A stretch of 64,000 nucleotides of DNA from Terracoccus sp. 273MFTsu3.1 (GCF_000383675.1 NZ_KB911823.1:415305-479304), one strand, 5' to 3'. Shown: positions 43,401-51,398, numbered from the stretch's first letter. Notes: generated by a model from the sequence alone, not told the origin. Numbers and translations are program-made.

Positions 43401-44483
43401 GTCCTGCTGCTGCCGTCGATGACGTCCGTAGCCGACGGCGCCTTCCTCGCCGACGACACGATGGTCGCCGGCTACGAGCTGGCCCACGGATGGGTGCACA
43501 TCGCCCCGGCCAAGATCGGCAAGCGCGCCTTCCTCGGCAACAGCGGCATGACGGCGCCGGGCCGACGCGTGCCCAAGCACGGCCTCGTCGCGGTGCTGTC
43601 GGCCGCACCGCAGAAGTCCAAGGCGGGGTCGAGCTGGCTCGGCAGCCCGCCGGTGCGGCTGCGTCGCCCCCCGCAGGGGTCCGACGACGAGAGGACCTTC
43701 GCTCCCCCGCTGAGGCTCAAGGTGGTCCGTGGCCTCGTCGAGCTGTGCCGGATCGTGCCCGTCATGGTGACCGTGGCGATCGGGGTCTCCGTCCTCGTGG
43801 CGCTGCAGTGGCTCGTCGACCGCGTCGGCCTCGCCGGTGCGGCGGCTCTCGGCGGTGTCGTCCTCGCCGCCGCCGGGGCCGTCGCCGCCGGAGTGACGAC
43901 CGTCGCCAAGTGGGTCGTCGTCGGCCGCATCGGCGCCGTCGAGCACCCGCTCTGGAGCTCTTTCGTCTGGCGCAACGAGGTGGTCGACACGTTCGTCGAG
44001 ATGGTCGCCGGACCGTGGTTCGCGTGGACGGCGACGGGCACACCGGCCATCAACGTCTGGCTGCGCAGCCTCGGGGCCCGGATCGGGCATGGGGTGTGGT
44101 GTGAGACCTATTGGCTGCCCGAGGCGGACCTCGTGACGCTCGGTGACGGGGTGACCGTCAACCGGGGCTGCGTGCTCCAGACCCATCTCTTCCATGATCG
44201 AATCATGAGCATGGACACGGTCACGCTCGAGGACGGAGCCACGCTCGGCCCCAACGGGGTGATCCTCCCCGCGGCGAGCATCGGGGTGGCCGCGACGGTG
44301 GGTCCGGGCTCACTCGTGCTCCGGGGCGAGGCCGTGCCCCGCGGCACCCGCTGGACGGGCAACCCGATCGCACCCTGGAGCGGTGCCGACCCTGTGGCCC
44401 ACGCGTCCGGACCCGCAGGCAGCACATCGGCGGGCGCATCCTCGGGGTCACCATCGGGCGACGTCGCGAGCGGCGTGCGATGA
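40434..44483 (+). CDS. Pls/PosA-type single-module NRPS (A-T-membrane/hexapeptide), epsilon-poly-lysine-synthetase-like
   Basis: 1349-aa protein with an adenylation domain (about 1-525), a carrier domain (about 535-605) and a long C-terminal membrane half (about 620-1349). A-domain cores: FTSGSTGVPKGVAVSH at 174-189, AFDASCEEMWLAWGHGA, NTYGPTEATV, and the A10 Lys511 in TSGKVDR. The phosphopantetheine Ser is Ser566 in DHGGGSLSS. The C-terminal half has about six membrane segments and hexapeptide-repeat stretches (for example VHIGRGVVVEAGSTVL). This is the architecture of Streptomyces epsilon-poly-L-lysine synthetase (about 1319 aa). In the predicted specificity pocket, Asp is followed three residues after the Ala by Glu, consistent with a cationic amino acid. 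ATG with GAGGAG upstream. Overlaps the M1 peptidase gene by 4 nt. The product is not proven. Confidence 0.85.
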   Translation: MVDPLLAGDRAAAPRTLVDVLADVTSRHPDAPALDDTVTVLTYAELTVQARRMAAELVAAGVCRGDRVGVRVPSGTTDLYVAVLGVLHAGAAYVPVDVDDPQERADLVFSEAAVKAVVGARRQVTVPSPGSPVPASGRTSRRPAPRPARAGRDGRADRTALPEVRTEDDAWVIFTSGSTGVPKGVAVSHRSAAAFVDAEARMFLQDSPIGPGDRVLAGLSVAFDASCEEMWLAWGHGACLVPAPRSLVRTGMDLGPWLVAQDVTVVSTVPTLAALWPAEALEPVRLLVFGGEACPPELAERLVAPDREVWNTYGPTEATVVACGARLDGTTPIRIGLPLDGWDLAVVGPDDRPVAQGETGQLIIGGVGLARYLDPAKDAEKYAPMPTLGWERAYRSGDLVVNDPEGLVFIGRADEQVKLGGRRIELGEVDAALQSLPGVSGAAAAVKATAAGSQVLVGYVVPEARGHADLPPSPPDFDRTAALARLHEELPAALVPVLAVVESLPTRTSGKVDRAALPWPLPGAADDGEPSDLSGTEAWLAGHWTAVLGTEVRSADADFFDHGGGSLSSARLVSLLRERYPTVTVADVHAHPRLGAQAELLETMDTADGSRTQRTVRRIPRGTQLVQTVVSLVLLTVKGLQWLVGLATLTELLRLGNLAVWSQPVSWWAIGVGWLLFITPLGRMGLSALAARALLAGVRPGSYPRGGSVQMRLWAAERFADAMGAITMAGAPWIIYYARMLGASVGPGVDLHSVPPVTGMLTIGSGASVEPEVDLSGYWIDGDVVHVGLVHIGRDAVVGARSTIGPDVHIGRGVVVEAGSTVLRSVRPGRVVAGSPAQRVDDPSHSSWPGERPPNAPAWLLVYGLSGVLLSVLPFLALLPGVLVVGGAVARATGSREAVVTAYAAVPVLTVLGLATLAAVTIGLVRLLAIGLREGYHPVRGRVGWQVWATERLLDQARTLLFPVYASLVTPMWLRALGARVGRDVEASTVLLLPSMTSVADGAFLADDTMVAGYELAHGWVHIAPAKIGKRAFLGNSGMTAPGRRVPKHGLVAVLSAAPQKSKAGSSWLGSPPVRLRRPPQGSDDERTFAPPLRLKVVRGLVELCRIVPVMVTVAIGVSVLVALQWLVDRVGLAGAAALGGVVLAAAGAVAAGVTTVAKWVVVGRIGAVEHPLWSSFVWRNEVVDTFVEMVAGPWFAWTATGTPAINVWLRSLGARIGHGVWCETYWLPEADLVTLGDGVTVNRGCVLQTHLFHDRIMSMDTVTLEDGATLGPNGVILPAASIGVAATVGPGSLVLRGEAVPRGTRWTGNPIAPWSGADPVAHASGPAGSTSAGASSGSPSGDVASGVR

Positions 44484-45844
44484 CGGGCGGCCTCGTCCAG
44501 CAGGTGCCCGCCCTGACCGACACCTACACGCCAGACCGTGGCGACCCCGCCTACGAGGTCACCCACTACGACCTCGATCTCGACTACAAGGTCTCGACCA
44601 ACCGCCTCGCCGGTCGCGCCGTCCTCGAGGTCACCGTGCTCGAGGACGTGCGGCGGCTCGTCGTCGATCTCGTGGGCCTGCGCGTCCTCAAGGTCTCGGT
44701 CGGGGGACGCGCCGCCAAGTGGGTGCACCGCGGCCCACGGGTCGTCGTCACGCCGTCGCTCCCCCTGTCGCGCGGCGCGCGCACCCAGGTCGCGATCACG
44801 TATGCCGGCACGCCCGGTCCCGTGGCGACGCGCTGGGGCGACGTCGGCTGGGAGGAGCTCACCGAAGGGGCGCTCGTGGCCGCGCAGCCCAACGGGGCGG
44901 CGACGTGGTTCCCGTGCAACGACCATCCCCGGACCAAGGCCACGTACCGGCTCGCGTTCGAGTGTGACTCCCCCTTTGACGTCGTCGCCACAGGGGCGCT
45001 CGTGGCGGCCCGGGCGCGCGGCAGCCGGACGCGACGGGTCTTCGAGCAGGACGTGCCCATGGCGACCTACCTCGCCACGGTCCACGTCGGCCGATACGTG
45101 CGGCGCGCCCTGACCCCTGCTGACGTGCCGATCGCCGTCGTGCTGCCGGCGACCCGCGAGCGCGACGTCATGCACGATCTCGAGCGACTGCCTGAGATGA
45201 CGAGCCTCTACGAGACGCTCTTCGGGCCCTACCCGTTCGAGGACTACACCGTCGTCGTCACCGCCGACGACCTCGAGATCCCGCTCGAGGCGCACGCCAT
45301 GGCGACGTTCGGGCCGAACTGGCTCGACGGGCGTCGCCGCCACGAGCGCCTCGTCGCCCACGAGCTCGCGCACCAGTGGTTCGGCAACAGCCTGACCCCG
45401 TCGACGTGGGCCGACATCTGGCTCAACGAGGGGTTCGCCTGCTACGCCGAGTGGCTCTGGGCGGAGCAGGCGGACGGCATCCCGGTGCGCGTCAACGCCG
45501 CGACCCACTGGTCCCGGCTCTCCCGCCTGGCCCAGGACGTCGTGCTCGCCGACCCCGGGCCCGACCTGATGTTCGACGACCGCGTCTACAAGCGGGGGGC
45601 GCTGACCCTGCACGCCCTGCGGGTGGAGCTCGGCGACGTCGCGTTCTTCGACCTCGTGCGCGACTGGGTCGCGGCCCACCGGCACGGGTCCGTGACCACC
45701 GACGAGTTCGTCTCCCACGTCGAGACGTTCGTGCGGGAGACGATGCCCACGGACGGCGACGGGGACGGCGACGCCGGCGCCCGGCGGGCACGCGACCTGC
45801 TCGAGCGGTGGCTCTGGGCCACTCCCCTGCCCCGGTTCGCCTAG
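44480..45844 (+). CDS. Short M1 family zinc aminopeptidase
   Basis: 454-aa gluzincin. HEXXH is HELAH at 294-298 with the third zinc ligand Glu317 in LNEGFACY; the exopeptidase loop reads IPLEAHAMATFG around Glu270 instead of the classical GxMEN. It holds only the N-terminal beta and catalytic domains (full M1 enzymes are about 850 aa), a known actinobacterial form. ATG overlaps the Pls-like stop (ATGA). No signal peptide, so probably cytoplasmic. From memory, S. albulus poly-lysine-degrading enzymes are Zn-aminopeptidases and one is encoded near pls; that makes a trimming or resistance role here plausible. Confidence 0.9.
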   Translation: MTGGLVQQVPALTDTYTPDRGDPAYEVTHYDLDLDYKVSTNRLAGRAVLEVTVLEDVRRLVVDLVGLRVLKVSVGGRAAKWVHRGPRVVVTPSLPLSRGARTQVAITYAGTPGPVATRWGDVGWEELTEGALVAAQPNGAATWFPCNDHPRTKATYRLAFECDSPFDVVATGALVAARARGSRTRRVFEQDVPMATYLATVHVGRYVRRALTPADVPIAVVLPATRERDVMHDLERLPEMTSLYETLFGPYPFEDYTVVVTADDLEIPLEAHAMATFGPNWLDGRRRHERLVAHELAHQWFGNSLTPSTWADIWLNEGFACYAEWLWAEQADGIPVRVNAATHWSRLSRLAQDVVLADPGPDLMFDDRVYKRGALTLHALRVELGDVAFFDLVRDWVAAHRHGSVTTDEFVSHVETFVRETMPTDGDGDGDAGARRARDLLERWLWATPLPRFA

Positions 45845-45857
45845 CGGGCTCGACGCC

Positions 45858-46610
45858 TCAGTGGGCGCGCACCGCCAGCGCTCCCGCGGCCGACGCGAGG
45901 GCGACGGCGGCCGCATACGCTGACGGCACGTCGAGGTCGACGACCGTCACCGACGGCATACCGGGGACGATCTCGGTGGGGACGCCTGGCGCAGGAGTCG
46001 CGAAGGTCGCCGGGTCGACGCGGAGGCCCACGCCGAGGGCCTTGAGGGCGGCCTCCTTGCGCACCCACGTCGTCGCGTCCGTGAGCTCTCTAGCGCCACG
46101 GGGGCGTTCGTCCGGGTGCAACGCCACGTCGTCGTATCCAGTGAACCCCACGGCGTCGACGGCCTCGACGTCGACACCGAGCGGTCCCGCCCGGCTCAGG
46201 GCGAGCGCGACGACGGCGCGGGTGCGGCTCAGCGACAGGTACAACCCCGGGTCGTCGAGCAGGCGGGGGGCGCCGTGCTGCCGGCCGCAGTCGGGGCACG
46301 TGCGGTCGAAGCGCAGCGACGCGGGTGGTCGCCCCAGGAGCCGGCCGATCTCGTGACGGGCGAGCGCGTGGAGCACGAGGTATGCCGTGGCGTCGCGTCG
46401 GTCGACCAGACGCGACCAGCGCTCGCGCTCGAGCCCGTCGAGTCCCGCCGCGGTGGGCGCAGCAGCGCCCGGGACCCCGGCCGACGACGTCGTCGCGCGC
46501 ACCCAGACCTCGACCGTCGCGTCGATGGGCCGCCGCGACCCATCGGTGCCGTCCACGCGCCAAGGATCGACGCAGAGGCACGGATGCGCAAGGTCGGGCT
46601 GCTGGGACAT
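45858..46610 (-). CDS. Sfp-type 4'-phosphopantetheinyl transferase
   Basis: 250-aa enzyme that transfers phosphopantetheine from CoA to carrier-protein serines. Magnesium/CoA motifs: GVDVE (Asp147, Glu149) and WVRKEAALKA (Trp182, Lys185, Glu186). A CPDCGRQHG segment is typical of actinobacterial Sfp-like proteins. It is convergent with, and 13 bp from, the M1 peptidase gene, and is the natural candidate to activate Ser566 of the Pls-like synthetase. ATG with CAGGG close upstream. Length normal; assignment firm, the carrier partner inferred. Confidence 0.92.
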   Translation of the reverse strand: MSQQPDLAHPCLCVDPWRVDGTDGSRRPIDATVEVWVRATTSSAGVPGAAAPTAAGLDGLERERWSRLVDRRDATAYLVLHALARHEIGRLLGRPPASLRFDRTCPDCGRQHGAPRLLDDPGLYLSLSRTRAVVALALSRAGPLGVDVEAVDAVGFTGYDDVALHPDERPRGARELTDATTWVRKEAALKALGVGLRVDPATFATPAPGVPTEIVPGMPSVTVVDLDVPSAYAAAVALASAAGALAVRAH

Positions 46611-46707
46611 CGCCCTGACAAGGTGATGCGATCCCCGGCGGGTGGTGTCAGCGTCGAGGAGAGCGCACCCGGCGCTCCGTGACGACGCGTCACCCGGAGG
46701 AGAGACC

Positions 46708-48165
46708 GTGAGCATCGAGAGCCAGTCAGCGACGACGCCGGGACCGCTCGAGACGGGGAGCGCCGGGAAGGTGACCCACCTGAGCCCGGACGAGCGGGTG
46801 GCGAGGGGCAAGGGCGCCCGCAACGAGACGCCGAGGAGCAGCCACGCCACGTGGGAGCCGACGACGAACCGGCCGGACCCCGTCGCGCTGCTCGAGCAGC
46901 AGGCGACGAGCAGGGTCCCCGAGCTCGTCCCCCTGCGCTACGGACGCATGCTCGTCTCCCCGTTCACGTTCTACCGGGGCGCCGCCCTCATCATGGCCAG
47001 CGACCTCGCGGCGACGCCCCGATCCGGGTTCACCGCCCAGATCTGCGGCGACGCGCACCTGTCCAACTTCGGGGTCTTCGCCTCCCCGGAGCGTCGACTC
47101 GTGTTCGACATGAACGACTTCGACGAGACCCTCCCGGGTCCGTGGGAGTGGGACGTCAAGCGACTCGGCACGAGCTTCGAGATCGCCGGCCGCGACCGGG
47201 GCTTCTCGGCGGCAGACCGGCGGGCGGTGGTCAGGGCCTGCGTCGCCGAGTACCGGACCCGGATGCAGCAGCACGCCGCCGCCCGCAACCTCGAGGTCTG
47301 GTACGCCCACATCGAGGTCGAGAAGGTCTTCGAGCTCCTCAAGTCCAGCATCTCGAAGAAGCAGCAGGCCAAGGCCCAGGCCAACCTGGCCAAGGCACGC
47401 ACCCGCGACAGCATGCAGGCCTTCACGAAGCTGACCCGCGAGGTCGACGGGCAGCGCCGCATCATCTCGGACCCACCCCTCATCGTGCCGATCGAGGACC
47501 TCGCGCCGGAGGGGACGAGCAGCGAGGACGTCGGGGGTGAGCTGCGCGGCCTCCTCCGCTCGTACCGACGCACCCTCGAGACGGACCGACGCACGCTCCT
47601 GGAGTCCTTCGACTACGTCCATGCCGCCCGCAAGGTCGTCGGGGTCGGCAGCGTCGGCACCCGGGCCTGGATCATCCTGATGCTCGGCAGGGACGGACAG
47701 GACCCGCTCTTCCTCCAGGCCAAGGAGGCCCAGGAGTCGGTCCTGGAGCGGTTCGTCGGCAGGAGCCGCTACGCCAACCACGGGCAGCGCGTCGTCGCGG
47801 GACAGCGGCTCATGCAGGCGACCAGCGACATCTTCCTCGGCTGGCAGCGCGTCAACGGCTTCGACGGTCAGGTCCGAGACTTCTACCTGCGTCAGCTGCG
47901 CGACTGGAAGGGCTCTGCCGAGGTCGACACCATGAGCGCCGGCGTCATGTCCACCTATGCCCGGGTCTGTGGGGCCACCCTGGCGCGCGCGCACGCCCGC
48001 TCGGGCGACCGGATCGCCCTGGCCTCCTACCTCGGCACGAGCGACACGTTCGACCGGGCGATCGCGGACTTCGCGTCGTCCTACGCCGACCAGAACGAGC
48101 GCGACTACGAGGCCCTCGTGGAGGCAGTCCGGACCGGGCGCCTCGAGGCCCAGACGGGCATGTAG
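46708..48165 (+). CDS. DUF2252 family protein
   Basis: 485-aa protein of the DUF2252 family, whose fold is thought to be kinase-like. Blocks seen: FYRGAALIMASDLA, CGDAHLSNFGVFASPERRLV, FDMNDFDETLPGPWEWDVKR (resembling the HxDxxxxN and DxD active-site pieces of aminoglycoside-phosphotransferase-type kinases) and RLMQATSDIFLGW. GTG at 46708 has GGAGGAGAG upstream. It is divergent from the PPTase gene over 97 bp. Biochemical function is unknown; phosphotransfer to a small molecule is a fair guess. No signal peptide. Confidence 0.88.
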   Translation: MSIESQSATTPGPLETGSAGKVTHLSPDERVARGKGARNETPRSSHATWEPTTNRPDPVALLEQQATSRVPELVPLRYGRMLVSPFTFYRGAALIMASDLAATPRSGFTAQICGDAHLSNFGVFASPERRLVFDMNDFDETLPGPWEWDVKRLGTSFEIAGRDRGFSAADRRAVVRACVAEYRTRMQQHAAARNLEVWYAHIEVEKVFELLKSSISKKQQAKAQANLAKARTRDSMQAFTKLTREVDGQRRIISDPPLIVPIEDLAPEGTSSEDVGGELRGLLRSYRRTLETDRRTLLESFDYVHAARKVVGVGSVGTRAWIILMLGRDGQDPLFLQAKEAQESVLERFVGRSRYANHGQRVVAGQRLMQATSDIFLGWQRVNGFDGQVRDFYLRQLRDWKGSAEVDTMSAGVMSTYARVCGATLARAHARSGDRIALASYLGTSDTFDRAIADFASSYADQNERDYEALVEAVRTGRLEAQTGM

Positions 48166-48268
48166 AGAGCTCGGTCAGCGGTCAGGGGCGGGCCGAACTC
48201 GCTCCACCGCCGGTCACCGAGAGGATTCCGACCGGCCGGACCTCGAACACCACTCCGGGAGGCACGCC

Positions 48269-49294
48269 ATGACCAGGCTGTCGATGCACGAGCAGCTGCC
48301 GTTCGACGAGGAAGCGGTCAGGGCGTCGATCTCCACCGGAGAGCTCCCGGAGCCGGACGAGGTCATCGTCGCCGTCACCGAGGCGTACGAGCGGTATCGG
48401 GCCAACCGGGAAGGTGCCGTCGCCGACTACATCCCGGTGCTGGCCGAGGCGTCGCCGGACTGGTTCGGCATCTCCGTGGTGGGAGTACGTGGGAGGTCGT
48501 TCGAGATCGGGGACGTCGAGAGGACGTTCTCGATCCAGAGCGTGTCGAAACCGTTCGTCTTCGCGCTGGTCTGCGAGGCGCTCGGGGACGTCGACGCGCG
48601 TCGCCTCCTCGGGGTCAACAGCACCGGCTTCCCCTTCGACTCCCTCGTGGCCGTCGAGCTCAACCTGGACAGGACGATGAACCCGTTGGTCAACGCGGGC
48701 GCGATCGCGGCGACGAGTCTGGTGCCGGGAAGCACAGCCGAGGAGAAGTGGGACCGGGTCAGGGAGGGCCTGTCACGCTTCGCCGGCCGTGAGCTGAGCC
48801 TGAACGATCGGGTCTACGCCTCGGAGTCCGCGACCAACCTGCGCAACCAGGGCATCGCCCACCTGCTGCAGAGCTACGGTCGCCTCTACTTCGACCCGGA
48901 CGAGGCCACCGACGTCTACACCCGCCAGTGCTCGCTCGACGTGAGCGTCCACGACCTCGCGGTCATGGCATCCACGCTCGCGAACGGTGGCGTCAACCCG
49001 GTGACCGGAGAGGCGGTCGTCGGGCGAGGCGTGTGCCGGCGTGTCCTGGCGGTGATGGCCACCGCCGGCCTCTACGAGCTGTCGGGCGACTGGCTCTACG
49101 AGGTCGGGGTGCCCGGCAAGAGCGGGGTGAGCGGTGGCATCGTCACCGTCGCGCCCGGCAAGGGCGGCCTGGCGACGTTCTCCCCTCCGCTGGACGTGGC
49201 GGGCAACAGCGTGCGCGGTCAGCTGGTCACCAAGTACCTCGCCGAACGGCTCGGACTCAACCTCTTCGCCTCGGCGACGGTCCCTCCGGAGTGA
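48269..49294 (+). CDS. glsA: Glutaminase A
   Basis: 341-aa serine-dependent glutaminase hydrolysing glutamine to glutamate and ammonia; beta-lactamase-like fold. The nucleophile/base pair is Ser91-V-S-Lys94 in SIQSVSKPF. NPLVNAGAIAATSLV, ASESATNLRNQGIAHLL and GVPGKSGVSGGIVTVAPGKG are diagnostic blocks. ATG at 48269 with GGGAGG upstream. At 341 aa it is slightly longer than the common ~310 aa because of the N-terminal leader. It fits the amino-acid-use theme of the window but stands alone between a DUF2252 gene and small ORFs. Confidence 0.95.
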   Translation: MTRLSMHEQLPFDEEAVRASISTGELPEPDEVIVAVTEAYERYRANREGAVADYIPVLAEASPDWFGISVVGVRGRSFEIGDVERTFSIQSVSKPFVFALVCEALGDVDARRLLGVNSTGFPFDSLVAVELNLDRTMNPLVNAGAIAATSLVPGSTAEEKWDRVREGLSRFAGRELSLNDRVYASESATNLRNQGIAHLLQSYGRLYFDPDEATDVYTRQCSLDVSVHDLAVMASTLANGGVNPVTGEAVVGRGVCRRVLAVMATAGLYELSGDWLYEVGVPGKSGVSGGIVTVAPGKGGLATFSPPLDVAGNSVRGQLVTKYLAERLGLNLFASATVPPE

Positions 49295-49379
49295 GGACCG
49301 CTCTCTGCCCGGCTCGTCTTCGAGGCACGTGCGCCCGCATCGACGCAGGCGTGCGGGGTGGCCCCGCTCGAGGTGCACC

Positions 49380-49631
49380 TCAGGCAGCGCGGACCTCGGG
49401 ATCGATGAGGCTGACGAGGTCCTCGGGCGGCCTGCAACCGCGGGAGCACAGGACCACTGGCACGTCCTCGAACCAGACGATCCTCCATCGGGTTCCGTCG
49501 TCGTCCAGTTCCCTTGCCGCATGGACGTCGCCCTCGCACCCCTCGGTCGGGCACGGGATCTGGATCGTCTCCACGTCCACCTTCGAAACACTCTCCTGGC
49601 ATGTGACCCCGTCGAATTGCTGGCGAGGCAT
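49380..49631 (-). CDS. Small Cys-containing hypothetical protein
   Basis: Up to 83 aa. Four Cys residues in two pairs (CPTEGC and CSRGC) could bind zinc. The core reads as a real protein (RWRIVWFEDVPVVLCSRGC then RPPEDLVSLIDPE). The first ATG (49631) has no ribosome site; an internal GTG preceded by AAGGTGGAC may be the true start, giving about 63 aa. Convergent with the glutaminase gene. No family recognised. Confidence 0.5.
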   Translation of the reverse strand: MPRQQFDGVTCQESVSKVDVETIQIPCPTEGCEGDVHAARELDDDGTRWRIVWFEDVPVVLCSRGCRPPEDLVSLIDPEVRAA

Positions 49632-49747
49632 CGTGCGATGGCGCGCGCGTTAACCCTCGCCCCGATCCATACCCGCTTCGGCACCCGTCGTGTCACTCGA
49701 CGGCGTAGACCCTCATGTCCGGGTGACGCCCTCGACGTGGGGCGTCG

Positions 49748-49894
49748 TCAGCCCTTCGGACCCCGGCGTCCGTCGGCACGCTGGTGACGCCGTGCGCCCC
49801 AGCGGGCCGCCTGTCGCGCGGTTGCGGCGATGGCGACGGCGAGGGCCAGAGCGGTCAGGACCAGGTCTCCCTTGTGGTGGTCTCGTAGGCGCAT
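49748..49894 (-). CDS. Possible 48-aa small membrane protein
   Basis: ATG-started 48-codon frame with one hydrophobic helix (DLVLTALALAVAIAATA, residues 10-26) followed by an Arg/Lys-rich tail, a believable topology for a small inner-membrane protein. AGGAGG lies only 1 nt before the ATG, too close for a normal ribosome site, and codon evidence is short. Low confidence. Confidence 0.3.
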   Translation of the reverse strand: MRLRDHHKGDLVLTALALAVAIAATARQAARWGARRHQRADGRRGPKG

Positions 49895-50062
49895 ACCTCC
49901 TGCGTGCCCGCCTTGCCTTGCCCTCAAACGAGGTCAGGGTGGGACGAGGTTCTGGCGGGCACCGCACGTACGACTCACCTCGCTTGCCAGCCGCCGATCA
50001 CGGCCCGGCCACTCACGACCCGGCGGCAGCCGGTGAGGCGTACATCCAGGGCCTCGGGGTAC

Positions 50063-50076
50063 GGGACAGCTGTCCC
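50063..50076. promoter_or_regulatory. Perfect 14-bp palindrome upstream of the metallothionein-like gene
   Basis: GGGACAGCTGTCCC, perfect and uninterrupted, lies 37 bp before the start codon at 50114, within a GGG...CCC-flanked patch. Placement suits an operator, possibly of a metal-responsive repressor. It matches no metal box I know well enough to name. Confidence 0.45.
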
Positions 50077-50113
50077 CGGGCACGCCCCGACCTCCGCACA
50101 CCCAGGAGCCGAC

Positions 50114-50254
50114 ATGAGTGGTCAGATTCCCCCGGTCCCGATCCAGACGGACGCCAGTGCCCCGTGCGACTGTGACAACTGTCCCGACGGCTGCACCTGC
50201 GACACGTGCCGCTGCGAGGACTGCACGTGCTCCCAGTGCGCGCACGCCGCGTGA
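50114..50254 (+). CDS. Metallothionein-like Cys-rich small protein
   Basis: 46-aa protein too short for usual gene calling. Residues 18-42 contain ten Cys (18, 20, 23, 27, 29, 32, 34, 37, 39, 42) in repeated C-x-C and C-x-x-C spacing, the signature of metal-thiolate clusters. The rest is Pro/Gln/Asp-rich, and there is one His near the end. An AGGAG ribosome site 6 nt before ATG supports translation. It could bind Cu(I) or Zn(II) like short bacterial metallothioneins (for example mycobacterial MymT, 53 aa), though sequence similarity is only in Cys density. The next gene starts 48 bp later and may be co-transcribed. Confidence 0.75.
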   Translation: MSGQIPPVPIQTDASAPCDCDNCPDGCTCDTCRCEDCTCSQCAHAA

Positions 50255-50302
50255 GCAGCAGTGACGATCGCCGAGAGCCCCGAGAACCCCCGAGAAGGAA
50301 CC

Positions 50303-50617
50303 ATGACCGCAACACCGTCTTCGCAGCGACCGACCGGCCACCGTGCGGCCCCGTCGGCAGTCAAGCAGCCCTCCCACGAGCTTCGCCAGGAGATGGCTGC
50401 CATGTCCGTGCGGGAGCTCGTGGCCGAGCTCGCCCGACTGCAGGACCGAGCCAACTCCGAGCTCATCGGCCAGGGAGGCCGGGTGCTTCCGGGGCAGGTG
50501 CATCGACGGGCCGAGCTCGAGCGGCGGGAGCGGTACGTCACCGCAGAGCTCGCCCGACGTCACGCCGCAGGTGCGGAGCCCGTCGACCTGCGAGACCTCG
50601 AGGACTCCGGGCGCTGA
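50303..50617 (+). CDS. Hypothetical protein with coiled-coil-like region
   Basis: 104-aa protein. ATG at 50303 chosen because GAGAAGGAA is a few bases upstream. After a Thr/Ser/Pro-rich leader (1-25), residues 30-90 form charged amphipathic helices (LRQEMAAMSVRELVAELARL, then RAELERRERYVTAELARRH). No Cys, signal peptide or known family. Probably in one transcript with the metallothionein-like gene 48 bp upstream. Confidence 0.65.
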   Translation: MTATPSSQRPTGHRAAPSAVKQPSHELRQEMAAMSVRELVAELARLQDRANSELIGQGGRVLPGQVHRRAELERRERYVTAELARRHAAGAEPVDLRDLEDSGR

Positions 50618-50696
50618 CCCCGCCGGTGGCGCACCCATCCACGGGTACGGCTACGGGACGGTGGCGTTCGTGTCCGGGTGACCTGTCGGGAACTCG

Positions 50697-51398
50697 TCAC
50701 GACTCTGCGGCGAAGGCGTGGACGAGCGCCCGCGCCAGCGCGGCCACGCTGGTCCCCGCCTGTGCAGCCGCCCTGACCAGCCTCTCCTCGGCCGCGTCGG
50801 GGTCGAGGTCGCGGGCGCTCACGAGCAGGCCGATGGCCTCGTCGACGTAGGCCTGTCCCTTCAGCCTCGCTGGTCCCTGGACGGCCTCGAGCCGGGTCGA
50901 GAACGAGAGATCGGCGTTGGAGACCGCGTCGGGCGCCCAGGCTCCGAAGAGCCTGGCGAGCTCGGACTCGGCCCCCTGGAAGGAGGTCGACGCACCCCCG
51001 TAGAGATTGACCCCTCCGGTCACGACGCCCTTGCGTCCGAAGGGTATCGACAGCGTGCTCCGCACTCCGGCGGCAGCCGTGGTCTGCGCGAAGAGCTGCC
51101 ACCGGGCCTCGTCGAGGAGCCCCTCGGCATCGGTCGCCACGGTCCGGTCCGTGTCGACCGCCTCGATGCACGGTCCGCCGTCGACGTACTGGACCGCGTC
51201 CATCACGGCGATCTCGCGACCCGTGGCGACGTACGTGAGCACCAGTTCCTCGGCCAGCAGGGTCAGGCTCACGCCGACCAGGGTCGGGACCTGTCTCTTC
51301 GCCTCGGCCGTCAGCTGTGCCAGCTCCTCGCGGAGCGCGGTGTCACCGAAGCGTTCGAGCTCCGCCAGCGCCTCATCCGTCTCAGGTATGGGTTCCAT
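50697..51398 (-). CDS. GAF-ANTAR domain regulator (1 of 3)
   Basis: 233-aa cytoplasmic regulator: a GAF sensor domain (about 38-165, with YVDGGPCIEAVDTDRTVATD and RSTLSIPFGRKGVVTGGVNL) and a C-terminal ANTAR domain (about 172-230, LKGQAYVDEAIGLLVSARDL then DPDAAEERLVRAAAQAG). ANTAR domains bind tandem hairpin RNA and prevent termination. No histidine kinase is adjacent. Divergent from a second GAF-ANTAR gene across 355 bp; a 10-bp palindrome GACGATCGTC sits immediately before its start. Confidence 0.88.
   Translation of the reverse strand: MEPIPETDEALAELERFGDTALREELAQLTAEAKRQVPTLVGVSLTLLAEELVLTYVATGREIAVMDAVQYVDGGPCIEAVDTDRTVATDAEGLLDEARWQLFAQTTAAAGVRSTLSIPFGRKGVVTGGVNLYGGASTSFQGAESELARLFGAWAPDAVSNADLSFSTRLEAVQGPARLKGQAYVDEAIGLLVSARDLDPDAAEERLVRAAAQAGTSVAALARALVHAFAAES

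Larger units (their letters stand above)
49632..50113. other. 482-bp region without a confident gene
   Basis: Between the small Cys protein and the metallothionein-like gene. It holds one possible 48-aa membrane ORF on the minus strand (49748-49894) and, near its right end, a perfect 14-bp palindrome. The other open frames are Arg/Pro-rich and look like composition artefacts. Composition is slightly less GC-rich near 49580-49700. Confidence 0.6.

Noticed and set aside
49690..50175. 161-codon plus-strand frame before the metallothionein-like gene
   Set aside because: Pro/Arg/Ser-rich composition, no ribosome site, and it overlaps the better-supported small gene in another frame.
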